Shown piece after piece: positions 34,686 through 46,421 of a DNA stretch of 64,000 nucleotides. The notes beneath the pieces were generated by a model. It was not told the DNA's origin. It saw only the letters and a program-made list of their open reading frames with translations, and made no database searches. The stretch is from contig NC_088714.1 in assembly GCF_963576615.1 (NCBI RefSeq), positions 27,090,558 through 27,154,557 of the forward strand. Direction: 5' to 3'. Source of the DNA: Watersipora subatra (taxonomy: Eukaryota; Bryozoa; Gymnolaemata; Cheilostomatida; Watersiporidae). Within the stretch, counting starts at the first letter, position 1. Each line of letters starts with the position of its first letter. A program made the translations under genes and the position numbers.

Positions 34686-35393
34686 GATTTAGTTTGGGAG
34701 AAAAAGCTTGGAACTCAACTCGTATTGATTTAACCCAATGAATTCGAGGACACAACTCCAAGAAGGTGGCAACGCGATCTGCACTATGGTCAAACCTGTC
34801 AGAATTTTCAGCTGAAAATTGTTCTATTTTTTAACTTGTTTATAGCTATCTTACTAAAAAATGCCAAAATTTTTAAGACAATGCACTAGGTTTAATTACA
34901 GTAGGTTTTACTGACAGCAATCAATACAGGATTAGTTTTGAAATTCATACCACAAATTTTCTCTGCAAGAAATCAATTGAGACTATCACCCTTGTATGAT
35001 TCACTGCCCAATGACCAGAATCTGCACTAGTAGAATTGCTTAATTGCTAACGCACACTATTTAGTGAACAATTCAACTAGCTGCGTAAAAGGATTTATAA
35101 ATCATTAAAAAACAAAACACAAAACAAAGTCAATTGCTGTTGTTTAAAGAAAAAAGAAAAGGTAATGCGACTTATCAAGTTGGAAGTCAAGATGTCTCTG
35201 GCTGCGTGGCTCTAGCTGCTCGACTCTGGCTCCTTGGCATCACTTTTCCTTTGTAAATCAACGGAGTTTCACCTGGGCTGCTGGAGGCGAAATTAATGTT
35301 CATTGATATATATATATGTATATATATATATATGTATATCCTATATACGTCTGGCAGTTCGATTTCACTTCCGTTAGTGTGTGTAAGTTTCAC
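34686..35393 (-). other. untranslated leader of the BEL/Pao element
   Basis: Between the upstream LTR and the gag start. It contains a TATATG microsatellite at about 35305-35340. A primer-binding site starting TGG was looked for next to the LTR edge at 35393 and not found. Confidence 0.5.
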
Positions 35394-35989
35394 TGTAGCG
35401 AATCCCCTGGTTCGTAGTTATATTGTCACATACGGGTGATGAGGCATAGTGTATATTCTATTAAAAGTTTATTATATATGCTTGTCAACACCGTGAAACT
35501 ACAATAAAACAATAACTCGATTGTCGATAAAGGTTATTGAAAGTATGCTAATTATACAGGTAGCCATCTGCAAAGCCATTTAGAAACATATAAAATAAAA
35601 CACATAAAATGAAAAATATAATATTTACCTTAATAACACATCCAGGAGATTGCTAAATAGTATGTGATTCTCCTTCTGTTTAACTCTTGATTATATGTGT
35701 ATGCGATAGATATTGGTGTAATGATGAAACTTAATACAGATAAAAGAAAGTATCAGCATCAAAAAATGAGGCTTAAAAACTACATGTTGTTGGCTCAAAG
35801 GCTGACAAAACAATGACACCTAATCAAGCTGTATGGCACTGTGGCAAGTCAGACAGACCACACAAGACCATTAGACCACCCAAGATCCACTGGCATTCGC
35901 TCTGGGCAGGAACAGTGAATCACACTTGGTGACTAGATATTGCAGTGCACTATCAAATTAGGAAATTTAACAGACAGCAGAACTTTACA
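35394..35989 (-). repeat. 5' LTR of the BEL/Pao element
   Basis: 596 bp, upstream LTR with respect to gag; nearly identical to 28157-28752. Confidence 0.95.
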
Positions 35990-35994
35990 TTACC

Positions 35995-36560
35995 TTATAC
36001 ATTTGTTTTTTTGAAATTGTTTAAAACTAAGTTTTTGCTGCTATTATCTATTATTTTAATTTGGAATTTTTAAATGTGTTATTTTAATTTCAAACGTGCG
36101 TTACACTTCTATTTCTCGTTTTTTGTAAGGTTCGATTGCTGAATCAGTAAAGGCTAATACTTTTCACGCGGACAATTGTATTATCTTGAGTAGGAGTAGC
36201 TTCTACATTCTTTCTCCGTTCAGTCAGACAAAGGACTGGACAAAGACAGTCCCATATCTCATTTTTACATTTTTACCAGTATCAAGAGGTACCAGTATTG
36301 TCGTATTCAAAGTTATGATAGATAGGTTCTGCTAGAACAGTAACCTTTTTTTATACACTTCTACACTTCATAAACACTTCTATGCACAAATTGTTATTAT
36401 TTATTCAACATATTCAGGATTTTTATTTTGTTTTCTCAGTTCGTATTAACTGTATCATTGACAAATCATCTTTTATTGTAATCGTAGCAAAACAAAAATA
36501 ATTTAGCTATTATTTGCAAATTATTTCACATTTACATTTAAGACTTTCATAGTTTCTAGT
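35995..36560. repeat. R1 repeat copy 3, right part
   Basis: Aligns with copy 1 at about 270-690 and copy 2 at about 6590-6930, sharing 'accagtatcaagaggtacc', 'tttttattttgttttctcag' and 'ttgtaatc' blocks. Its left end is separated from 28156 by the retrotransposon. Confidence 0.6.
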
Positions 36561-36711
36561 TGAATGTGCAGCATATTTAGCCAATGATAACAGCCCTCAC
36601 TGGGGGGCTGTATATTATTGATGTAGCCACTCCTCAAAAAGTACCAATAATAAAAAATAGTAAGAAAAGTGCATCAATGTTTAGGAATAATAAAACAGCT
36701 GAAATAAGAAA

Positions 36712-37112
36712 AACTTAAACAGAATTTCAATAGATTTTATCAAAAGTATCGGAATTTTTTTTCCATTTGCGATTGTTTTTGATGTTTTAAGTGATCTGAT
36801 TGCCAAGATGTTTCAAGATTAAAATAAACAAAACTTGATAGTGATTAAAATGCTCAATTGAAAGTGCAATTGAAAGTGCGATGGTAGTGTCTATAATTGC
36901 AAGAAAACCAACAAATTAGAGATGCGTACCGCTTCAACTTGACCCCAATAGCCGATATCATATATCACAATGATAGCAATTAATTTCGTCCTTTCACACG
37001 GATTTTTTTAGGCGTTCTAATTTTGATAAGGTTTCATCAATTTTAATCTAAAAAGAAACAAAAAGATGAAAATTGCTAATAAAATCTGCAAAGGTTTTGC
37101 ATAAGTTCAACT
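36712..37112. mobile_element. M1-family MITE, copy 3
   Basis: Starts 'aacttaaacagaatttc' and ends 'ttttgcataagttcaac', with internal 'gcgattgtttttgatgtttt' and 'aaaacttgatagtgattaaaatgctc' in the first half and their inverse in the second. Confidence 0.6.
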
Positions 37113-40009
37113 TTAATAGCATTCAAACCTTTGATTCAGGTCAATAAGGTGACCTGAATTTTGTGCAATTGTGCAAAATTGTGCAAAAATATTTTTTGGT
37201 CAATTGTGCAAAAACTGATAGCTGAATTTCTCAGTTATTCTATTGAATGAAATTAAATAATTGTTGAAGCAGATATAAGACTACCTTTATTTGTATATCT
37301 GTCGATCACCTCCAATAATACAACTCTTCCAATTAGATTGTATGTTTAAAAAAAGTTAAACAATTCAGCGATGTGCTACGAAGTTTGTCATTAAAGTAAA
37401 GAAAAGGTTTTGGTAAATGATGTCAGTGCTTTCATGAATGTACTACTGAAATGTGCTGCACATAATGTATTGCACTATGTATTGATAATAAAAGATTTTT
37501 TGGGCTGTTGCCAAATATACATGTACATTTTAGCTAGCTATAAGAAAGGTAATGCTTTAATCAATCTAAAATTTGACGATTTTACGATTTTACATCAGAT
37601 TTGGCTTAACACCATGGTGTTAACATGGTGTTAGCAGTTGAACATGGTATCCATATGACTTTAAATTGACTGATAGGAGCAAAAAAATGACTTTTTGGGA
37701 TTTACATTAAAAAGGATTTATTTAATAAAGGCTTAGAGTAAGTCGACTAAGTATACACTAATATGGCACTAATTATACACATTCAGAACAACAATCAGCT
37801 GAGTATACAAAATAGCTTTGAAAGTCGTAACTATTGCATTATCTATTAAAATAAGAAAAGTTCATTCCATGTTTTGCCATACATAGACCTTTTATGAATA
37901 AATCCAAAATCCTTGATTGGAATTGTCTTTTCTTTGCGTATGCCACGTAACTGGCTTTTGAAATACTGTATATCTACGTTTGACCTTAGCATCTTCTAGT
38001 GCCATTCTCACAACAGCACAATAAACTGCATGGCATCTTAAAACTACTGAAAATAGATAAATATATTTGGCGGTATTTTTACATTTAGTTTGAATGGGAT
38101 TAACTAAATTTAGAAAGTTCATATAATTATACAATTACTGTGATTATATAAATTATATAGTCACAGTAATAGTATAATTATATAATATATAATCTTGTAT
38201 AATATATATAAATATATTATATATATACTAGAAATTCCACTGTCATACAGCCCACGACCAAAGTGATATTGGAAAAAAAGAAAGGGTACTGATGGTTGAG
38301 AAATCAATATTAGCAGTCAAATGGCACTGCAGTGCAATAGGATAACTGCAATGGTAGCTGTAATGTACTGAGTGTGGGTGTTATTATATACAACAAATAG
38401 CAATAATGAAAGGAGAAGATTATATGTTTATATCTCTCCCCCTGCAATAGGAGAAATGCAATATTGGCCAATATTAGAAGTAAAATGCACTGACATTATT
38501 AGAATAACCAATATTATTAATATAGTAATAATATAAAACTAATGCACAGTTTTGTTTACATTTCATAACATCATAGCTAACAATATCACGAAGTTGTGAT
38601 ATTTATATAGATCTTTATAAAATCTGTACTACGTAGTCATCGTTCTGTAGTCATCCAAACTTATAATTAATTTTTGTAATAATCTCATAAGAACCGTTAG
38701 AAAAAATATCATCGTCATTTCTTTTACTTACACTGCGTTGGACATCAGTTAGAATTCCAAAGTACTCAAAAGTTTCCAAAATGTCAGTTACTTTGTAATC
38801 GGCAAAAATGAAACGATTTCAGCACTCCTACGTTAATTACAGAAACCTTCGGCAATGCTATAGACTTGTAAAATGTGCACGTTATTTCTTTCGTGAGATG
38901 CGCACGACTTAATTGTTCTATTTTCTGTTGCTCGGCGTTTTAATTTCTGGTCTTAACTTTGATAAAAGTAAGGATTAGCAAGTATTAATAATGATTTTCG
39001 GCCAAATAAATTTGTCTATTTGTGTATAATCCAATCAGATGGGTTAGTTTTAGGAATTTGTGGTAACCTTTCAAAGGCTTGGTAACATATTTAAATAGGT
39101 TTATATATGCGTTTTGTATCATTATTATACTTAAACGACTTTACAGAAAAATAGTTAAATTTGTTGATAAGATTTTGTTACAAGGGTTTGGTGACGGCCG
39201 TTAACGGATAATTTTTCAGGAGTTGTATGCACATGTGCATTTATCATAAATCTCCCAAACCAATCGCTTCGCTCGTGTTTGGTCGTCGGATTATACTGTA
39301 GTTAACAACTTCTGACTATCTTCGTGTGCTTTGTTGGGACATTTTTCAGAGACATCTTCGATTAGCAGTTTAATGGATTAACAGTTTAATGGATTAACAG
39401 TTTAATGGATTAAAAGTCTAATGGATTACTAGTTTAATAAATGGGTCATAAGCTACATACAAATAATCTTACAGCTGTTGACTCTGACCCCCAGGTCATC
39501 AAGTGCCTCTCAAAAACTGTAGTATTTGTCGAAATTTCAGAAGCACTAATTTATGACAGTTCTAGTTTTGTCCAATTTTGGCCTATGTTTTATTTAATAT
39601 GTTAAATTACCTTTAGAATGATAATTATAGAATCGTAAGACATTCTATCACTTTAAAAATTGTGACAATTCTCAACTTAAGACCTTTCAATAAATGTTGA
39701 AATCTTATTACTTTCGTTAACAGCGTTAGGCATGGTTTCTCATAAACACAGAATGTTCTACACTCTCTTGTTCCTAGATATGTCCGTATTACACTCTCTT
39801 ATGTTTTAAAAAAGCGGAAATTGTACTCATATATGTAATAGCATTATGTATAATATGTAGTAGCATTATATATAATATGTAAAAGCATTATAGATAACAT
39901 TTAATAGCATTCTATACTATATGTAATAAAATTTTATATACATGTAATATGCGATAGCATTTTGTGGCTTTTGTATTAAATCATCCTTTTATTTTTACAA
40001 TACATGTAT
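37113..40009. other. intergenic stretch with tandem repeats
   Basis: No gene supported. About 38110-38230 is a TA/ATTATA-rich tract. About 39366-39440 is a 16 bp tandem repeat ('cagtttaatggattaa', about 4.5 copies). About 39830-39960 is a loose ~23 bp repeat with 'gtaatagcattatgtataat' units. Confidence 0.5.
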
Positions 40010-41136
40010 TTCTAATAAACTAACCAAGTACGTACTTTTAAAATCAACTCATAGAAAGCGTGAATTTTTAAGATTGAGAAGCGAATATAACACATTTGAA
40101 GGAAAACTGAATGCAGGTAGACACTAGCTATCTCCATGAACTTGGAACATTTCTCACAATTTCTGCAATCAGGAATCCTGTGAATTTGAACTAGCCCTAT
40201 CATTAGCTTCTGGATAGTTTACAAATCTCTACTAATATGTTAAGGGAAAAACAATAGAAGTTATGTAATTACAAGACACTTTTCCATAATGAAGGCAAAT
40301 TGTCCCTTTCATTTCTTACTCGCTAACAGATAAGTGTCAAATCTAGACATTAGTCTAAGAACAAAGCCACATCAAAAGAAATTCCCCATAGAAAGTTGTG
40401 TCAGTAGGAGAACAAAGACGCGACGGAGACCAGAGGCAGACAACTCAAGATATCAACTCAACTTCTCGTCTGCCGATGTATTCATACACTGTCTAGCTGG
40501 TTACCAGCTGGAGAGTGTACCACTATCATAATTTAAATCTAGCTAGTTCATTTCAAATATTTGTTGTGATATTTGTAACATTTGGTTTGTGGTCGAAGGA
40601 TAATTTCTACAAAAAGTGTATTGATTTTTAGTCAATGTTAAGCTTTGTTTGCCATAAATTAAGGGAAGAATTATCTTATCTTGTCAGTAGAATATGCAGC
40701 GATAGAGTTGCGAATTAAAGGTTTGAATTTAAGGTCTTGTTGAGAGATAACTTTGTACTGTTTTATTTCTACTTGCAAACAGTGTAATAAAAGGCATATT
40801 TTGGTTAAAGAGAGAACTGCAATATTGACCATGAGACATGTATGGCTCAGGCTATCTCTTTAAGATGGAATAAGATGTAGTGTATGCTTTGCTGACTGCA
40901 AGGTTGTGTGTGTGTTTTAAAAACATTGTCACACAAACTACTATGTTTCTGTGATTTTGGCTGGACATGTCTGAGCCTAGTGGCAAGGAAGCCTCAACAA
41001 CTGGAGACATGCCCAGTTGAAGCGAGCAATTTACAGTTGGATGCCACTGCAGCCATCTAGGCCGGCACTTCTGGGAATTGACCAACAAGCTGCTGTTCAG
41101 ATGTCCTAGAATCCAGACAACTAGGTTACAGTTGCT
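40010..41136. repeat. outer left arm of the large inverted duplication
   Basis: Matches 57190-58245 in inverse orientation, roughly 80-85% by eye, including the stretch around 'ctagccctatcattagctt' and the 'gagacagacaactc'-like block. A SINE copy lies at its inner end in both arms. Confidence 0.8.
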
Positions 41137-41140
41137 CCAA
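40948..41140 (-). repeat. tRNA-derived SINE, copy 2
   Basis: Same SINE as 20238-20440: 'ggctggacatgtctgag', 'gaagcctcaacaactgg' and the decayed tRNA head near 41040-41140. Its counterpart occurs at the matching place of the right arm. Confidence 0.65.
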
Positions 41141-42419
41141 TATTTACTATAATAAGAACTATAATAATATATTTACTATAATCATGTTTAAGTAAAGCAA
41201 TCTCTCGAATCTAAATTTCTTGTTCCAACGACCTATAATTTTATAGAGAGGTGTAAACTTTTTCGAGCTGGGTTTGAAAAAATCTCAGCTCTGTTCGTAC
41301 TTAAAAAGCAATAGCCTAGAAAGGAGTAATGTCCATGATGAGGTATTTCTAATATAACAGCAAGTGGTAAAGGTTTCAAACACACAGCCACGAGTACCAG
41401 AATCAGATTATTGGTAACCTCAAAGTTTTAAACTTTATTTTAGCTCAATTTAAGATTTCAAGATTTTTCATGATTTGTGTCCTCCTTTTTTAAATGACGT
41501 TACAGGTTTTTATTAAAGTTACAGGTTTTCGCTCAATCCAACCCACATGGTGTAAACAAATTGCATACAACCACTACAGATTATTTTAAAGATATCCGTG
41601 CTAGCTGCTTTAACAATCTTCCTCTTAATATCAGTTCTCTTAGCAGAAAAAGGTATTTTAAACACTATATGTCGTACTATATATTCGATTTTAATAGCTA
41701 ATTGTTGCCCTGTTTTATGTTGTTGTTTTATTATTGTTGTATGGCATAGTTTGAAAACATTTTTATTTGAAATGAAATTATTGCTAATAAAATAACATCC
41801 ATGTAAAGTGAAAAAGTGCTTAAAGAAGTAAACACGTTATTACAAACTTTTTGAAAAAATTAATAGAGGTTGATGGAGATTTTCAAATTATTGTTTGTAA
41901 ATGGCCCGTAAAATCTTTTTCTTCTAAAATTAGTAGTTAGCCTATTGTCTTGAAGAACTTTTAAGTTTTTTGTGCCAAATTTTTGAGATTAAATTTTTTA
42001 ATGTGGCAAACATTTTTGTCAGAAATATGTTTACTGACACAAACTAAGCAAACCAGATAATGACAGTGGGCATCCTTAAACTGTATGACTCTCAGTAAAA
42101 TGATCGAAGCAGCGAGTGAAGGCCAGGTACTAGAACTTTTGAGCAGCAAACGAAAATGGTATAAACAACTTCCAAGCTCAAATTATTTTATTGCATCATG
42201 TCACAATTGAAAAGCAATTCACTAATTTATGCATTATTGTATGTAAAGCAATAAACATAAAAATAATAATATAATAATATAAAAATTAGTTTAATAAAAC
42301 TTGCAAACAAATCTTGTTCACAATATTTCTTAAAACTTTTGGCACATTTTAGTAAGCTTGTCTTTATAAACTCTATAAACAAAAACATATTGATAAATAC
42401 ATGAAAATATTTAGTTGCT
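41141..42419. other. intergenic stretch between left arms
   Basis: No gene supported. A short frame at about 41598-41660 with a hydrophobic run ending at a GTATTT has no ATG and was not called. No clear match to the corresponding part of the right arm was seen. Confidence 0.4.
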
Positions 42420-42460
42420 GTTAACATGTAACGGTGAACAAACTCTCTATAGAGATTGGT

Positions 42461-42476
42461 GGCCTCAAGAAAGGCC
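42461..42476 (-). terminator. histone-type 3' stem-loop after the copy A gene
   Basis: On the minus strand: AAAAC, then GGCCTT-TCTT-GAGGCC, then ACCA. It is a six-pair stem (last pair T-G) with a four-base loop, the size and flanks of the replication-dependent histone mRNA end signal. It lies 63 bases after the stop codon. A purine run 'agagag' follows about 12 bases after ACCA, where U7 snRNA pairs in histone genes. No AATAAA is seen between the stop and the loop. Confidence 0.65.
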
Positions 42477-42539
42477 GTTTTGGGTCATTTGACCAATTAT
42501 AGAACAAGGAAACTTAATGAAAGGCGTAGACAGCGCTTG

Positions 42540-43019
42540 TCATTCGAGAGGAAGAGCTAAAGGACTCTCCAACCCATCTCCAGGTCTCAGTCTATTGCCT
42601 GTTTTAGCTGGAGTAAGAAATTCATCTACTTTCATATCCCTAGCGCAGGCATCGGCTCTGTGCCCTGAGAGGCTGTTCTGTTTGCGTTCAATGTACTCTA
42701 TGTACATGCATCTAACACTCTCTACTGTCGCTCTCTTCAAATTGATTCTGTAGTCAGCCATAACTTGTTTGTGCCTCCTTGCCCTTTGACCTCTCTCATC
42801 CAACCTTTTTAGTAGAGTGTTTAACTTAGCAACCTTCTTAGTTGCTACAGCTAATTGTAAGCTGCACTTTGTCCTCGGGGTGTAAAGCTTTTTTCTGCAG
42901 CAGCTGTTCCGATTTGGTGTAGAACCGTTGTTCATTCTGTTTCCATTCCTGGCAGTTCTCACGCTTTTCATGTTATCTGTAGGAGTTGTATCCATCTTTA
43001 GAAGAGGTGAGTTAGACAT
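42540..43019 (-). CDS. uncharacterised basic helical protein with CDK-type sites, copy A
   Basis: Intronless frame of 159 residues, 154 of which equal copy B at 54434-54913. Family not recognised. Residues 1-50 are polar with Ser/Thr-Pro sites. Residues about 52-120 are a Lys/Arg/Leu-rich, probably helical or coiled-coil stretch (KKVAKLNTLLKRLDERGQ). The tail is mixed and ends PLALPLE. TPNR at 34-37 and TPAKT at 136-140 fit the full CDK consensus (S/T-P-x-K/R). No signal peptide or membrane segment. The start follows a TATA box by about 50 bases; an open extension upstream runs through the TATA box and is not believed. With its histone-like 3' end it may be a cell-cycle-expressed nuclear protein, but that is inference. 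Confidence 0.65.
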   Translation of the reverse strand: MSNSPLLKMDTTPTDNMKSVRTARNGNRMNNGSTPNRNSCCRKKLYTPRTKCSLQLAVATKKVAKLNTLLKRLDERGQRARRHKQVMADYRINLKRATVESVRCMYIEYIERKQNSLSGHRADACARDMKVDEFLTPAKTGNRLRPGDGLESPLALPLE

Positions 43020-43067
43020 GGCTGTAGTAGTTAGTGTAAATGTGACTATAGGATGGGTGGCCTCCAA

Positions 43068-43119
43068 ATTTATAGGTGCTCATTTAAGATGCTCATAAGA
43101 AGAGCTGTGACATGATTGG
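43068..43119 (-). promoter_or_regulatory. TATA and CCAAT boxes of copy A
   Basis: Minus-strand TATAAAT at 43068-43074, 49 bases before the ATG, and CCAAT at 43115-43119, 40 bases further upstream. Both are conserved in copy B. Confidence 0.55.
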
Positions 43120-43150
43120 CTAATAGTATTATGGCTAATTAGCTTACACC

Positions 43151-43985
43151 TATTTGATTGGATAATCTCATAGAAAGACAAGCACCACTATTTCAAGGTA
43201 ACGCAAAGAGTTGTTGATAGGGTCTAGTCACAAAGTTTTAATCTTGTCAAATGCCAAATTGACTGATCTCTCAGAAGACAATGCATACTCACATCAGAGC
43301 AAAAAGAATTCATGCGTTATTTCTTGTTTTGCAATATTTTCTATTATATTCGGCTCCCAAAATATTGAGTTTATTTACATAAGCTTTCTCCTATTTGCAT
43401 CGTATATATATAGATTTTTTGAACTATAGCAAGATAGAAGTCCTATCAATCTGTCAGCAGCATTAGTTTGTATAATAATAGTAGATATGGAAAGAAGAGA
43501 AACCTTCAACAGTAGCTACTGATTCCATTAACACACTGCATCAAGCTGTTCAAAATGCTAGTCAGATTTCATTTTATTATTTGATTTTCCTTTCCATCAA
43601 ATGGTCATTATTAAAGTATACATAACACTACATATAGTGAAGTAACACCAATTAGCACATTTTCCGAACGTTTCTCGTCACCTAAGCTGTTATAAACTGC
43701 GTGAAAGTGGGCAACTCATGTCATAATCTACCGGATAATTTACTAATCTCTAGTAATATTTGCAGAAAAGAACAATACAGGAGTTATCATTGTAGGATAA
43801 TTTACTACTAAGAAACTATGAGTGCCTTTTTGTTTTGGTAGTAGATATGTGTCAGGGATAGTTAGGATTCATTCTATATGACAATATCAAAATAAGTCTT
43901 CAAGTAGCATGCGTAGGTAGTCAAAGTAGGCCAAAACTGAAACTAACAAATACGTGTCACATCTAGTCATCACTGCTGTTATATA
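43151..43985. other. intergenic stretch with a direct duplicate
   Basis: No gene supported. About 43690-43900 matches about 48830-49040 in the same orientation ('gcgtgaaagt', 'ggataatttactaatct', 'gtgcctttttgtttgg'-like blocks), a diverged direct duplication. The motif 'gtaggataatttact' recurs. Confidence 0.45.
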
Positions 43986-43995
43986 ACACTAGTAA

Positions 43996-44045
43996 ATATA
44001 TTCTTGTCCAAAAACTAGCGCAACCGGTACTGGACAAGAATATAT
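43996..44045. repeat. hairpin, 15 bp perfect arms
   Basis: 'atatattcttgtcca' and its inverse at 44031-44045, 20-base loop. First of five hairpins within 800 bases. Confidence 0.75.
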
Positions 44046-44150
44046 AGCAAATAAGTCAAAAGGGTATTTTAGTTTACAATTTGGGAGAATAGTTTAACAG
44101 TAGTAAGTTAACGGTAAAATACTAACCTAACCATTTTAACTTGAGTTAAC

Positions 44151-44183
44151 TTCAAATCTATTTAACGGTAAAATAGATTTGAA
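44151..44183. repeat. hairpin, 13 bp perfect arms
   Basis: 'ttcaaatctattt' (44151-44163) and its inverse (44171-44183) around a 7-base loop. Confidence 0.7.
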
Positions 44184-44358
44184 TGTACATGTATAACATA
44201 AATGAATTATTAATTAAATGTATTAATTAGCATTTAGAAAACATTTAGGAGAAACTTCAAAAAATCTAAAATCTTATTAGCAATATTGCTATCCATTTTC
44301 ACAAATAAACCATTTGGTTAGGTAAAATGTCAAGGGGTTTTCAGGTTTATCAAACCAA

Positions 44359-44416
44359 CCAATGCATTATCATTATTTTGATTGGTATACCAGTCAAAAT
44401 AATGATAATGCATTGG
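44359..44416. repeat. 58 bp loopless palindrome
   Basis: Two 29-base arms, one mismatch, no spacer; centre 'ggtatacc'-like. It could extrude as a cruciform or give a short hairpin RNA. Confidence 0.85.
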
Positions 44417-44429
44417 TCATTTGATCATT

Positions 44430-44491
44430 TGATCATGCTTGACCTCTTTGAAAAAACCTATAAGTTTTTTCAAAGAGGTCAAGCATGATCA
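44430..44491. repeat. 62 bp palindrome with 2-base spacer
   Basis: Two 30-base arms with one mismatch, starting 'tgatcatgcttgacctc'. It lies 13 bases after the palindrome at 44359-44416. Confidence 0.85.
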
Positions 44492-44744
44492 AAGGTGAAA
44501 GCCAAACCTACAGTAAAGGAAGCTTTTTTTCAAAATACTTTTATTTTTTTATTTTGTGACCAATTTCTGTTACCCAAGGCAAAACTAATTAGCTGTTGGA
44601 TTCTGAATGGCATTTATTGGATTAGCATTAATCTCGGTAAAGACTGTTAGCATTAATCCATAAAGCTGCTAATCCTGTTAATCCAATAGGATGTCAATAC
44701 ATGTCAAATCCTTTTGGAATGTCAAACCTTCAGGCATACAAAAG

Positions 44745-44769
44745 GTAATAAGAGATAATCTCTTATTAC
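44745..44769. repeat. hairpin, 11 bp perfect arms
   Basis: 'gtaataagaga', loop 'taa', then the exact inverse. Confidence 0.7.
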
Positions 44770-44930
44770 AATAATCGTCTAATTATATAGTGATATTTTC
44801 TAAATTTAGCCAAATTCCATTCAAGCTGGTTGTCAAGATGCACTAAATATACTCATCTAGTCTTTTGGTCATCATACCATCATAGGTCATCAGAGGTCAT
44901 CATCACTAGTTCTCTAGCTGCTCAGTCAAA

Positions 44931-45400
44931 GGTGAACTTGCACAAAACCTTATGTAGATTTGAGTAAAAAGTGTCAGTATGTTTTATCATTTGCGATTGT
45001 TTTTGATGTTTGAGGACTGACTGCCAGGATATTTCAAGATTGAACTCGTCAAAACTTGATCGTGTTTAAAATGCTTAATAGAAAACTATGTTTGAAATTA
45101 TGTCACTAGTTAATATCGCCGCTATAATTGATATCACTGATATCGTTGCTATAGTTGATATCAGCTATTGCGTTTAAGTTACAGCATTATGCGTCTCTAT
45201 TCTGTTGGTCTCTTTCCAAATATAAACATAATAATCACACTTTCTCCTAATCTGAGCATTTGAACCGTAACCAAGTTTTATCGATTTTAATCTTGAAACT
45301 TACTGGCAGTCAGATCGCCTCAAACATAAAAACAATCACATATGTTAGATAAATAGTGATACTTTCTGATAAAATATACTAAAATTTTGTGCAAGCTCAG
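44931..45400. mobile_element. M1-family MITE, copy 4
   Basis: Best-preserved copy: starts 'gaacttgcacaaaacctta', ends 'aaattttgtgcaagctca', with inverse internal halves carrying 'tttgcgattgtttttgatg' and 'aaaacttgatcgtg' motifs. Confidence 0.7.
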
Positions 45401-46120
45401 CTTTAGCAAGGTGAAACTAAGAGAAACTATAAGAACATAAGAACAAGCGTGAAGTCTGGCCAATTTTATTCAATTAGTACTTATCATGTTCAAATAATTG
45501 ACACGCTACAAGTAAATAGTTTTAAAAAAGAGTTCACAAACACCTTTTTCAACTCATAAATAGTTTTCCATATATGTGGGAGAAGCTATTTATAAAAGCT
45601 ACAAATGTATAATCATTTACTGCAGTACAATATAGCTCTTGTTTGCAACACGAACAGAAAAAAATGACTCTGGTATGTTTGTCAAAATTTAAAATAAATG
45701 TAGTAAACTGCAATGCAACCTAGTGTAAGATACCAGCTAGAGTTCTACAGAAAATAGAAATTTGTTTTGTAGAAAGTGGTAAAAGGAGGGTTTTTGTTGA
45801 AAACAGCAAATGTCTGCTAGCATTTGACTCCAATATACTGTAGTAGCTACCATTCATTATGCCAGCATTATGCTTTTTAGGCGCTTAGTTATTTGCCAAA
45901 ACAATATAATGCTAACACTATTACAGCAGGTAAAAAGTCTATGAATGAAGCTCAGACTACAAACAAAATTCTACAGAAGGAACATGAGTAGTAACTAAAT
46001 TGAAATATCAGCCCAAACAGGAGCTACCACAACAGCTAAACAATTGTTAATTCAGTCAAACTAGTATATTTGAATGAAAATGTCATACACCTTCCTACAC
46101 ATACCATGCTATGATATGAA
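45401..46120. other. intergenic stretch
   Basis: No gene or repeat that I can support. Confidence 0.4.
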
Positions 46121-46421
46121 GTGCCATTTGTAAAATTTTGTGATATCCACAATATAAAAACTTTTTTAGTATATAAGTTCACATGTTTAATATGTGAAAA
46201 TTCATGTTTAGTATGCTAACTTACATATTTAGTATGCCAACTTACATGTTTAGTATGTGAAAATTCGTGTTTAGTATGTCAGTTCACATGTTTTATATGG
46301 CAAGATTCATGTTTAGTATGCTAATTTTCATGTTTAGTATGTGAAGATATACTAATCTTGTGAAGATCTATACTAATCTACTATATTTTGTGAAGATATC
46401 ACAAAATTTTACAAATGGCAC
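46121..46421. mobile_element. inverted-repeat element holding a ~21 bp satellite
   Basis: Perfect 27-base inverted termini at 46121-46147 and 46395-46421. The inside is made of about eight variants of a ~21 bp unit built on 'catgtttagtatg', in two alternating types. Confidence 0.75.

Larger units (their letters stand above)
28157..35989 (-). mobile_element. complete BEL/Pao LTR retrotransposon
   Basis: Element of 7833 bp on the minus strand. LTRs of 596 bp at both ends differ at only two sites that I can see. The 5 bp target duplication TTACC lies at 28152-28156 and 35990-35994. Each LTR starts TG and ends CA when read on the minus strand. The order LTR, gag, protease, reverse transcriptase, RNase H, integrase, LTR, and the Pao-type domains, place it in BEL/Pao. 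A polypurine run 'aaggtgggag' abuts the downstream LTR. I do not see a clear TGG-type primer-binding site next to the upstream LTR. No env-like frame is present. It is inserted in R1 copy 3. Confidence 0.95.
42420..43150. repeat. gene-bearing left arm of the inverted duplication
   Basis: Inverse match to about 54300-55035, roughly 95% or better through the promoter, the coding region and the stem-loop, then falling off abruptly on both sides. Confidence 0.85.

Noticed and set aside
41598..41795. Hydrophobic frame resembling a signal peptide followed by GTATTT
   Set aside because: It begins with GTG, not ATG; the upstream acceptor has no pyrimidine tract; no second exon found.
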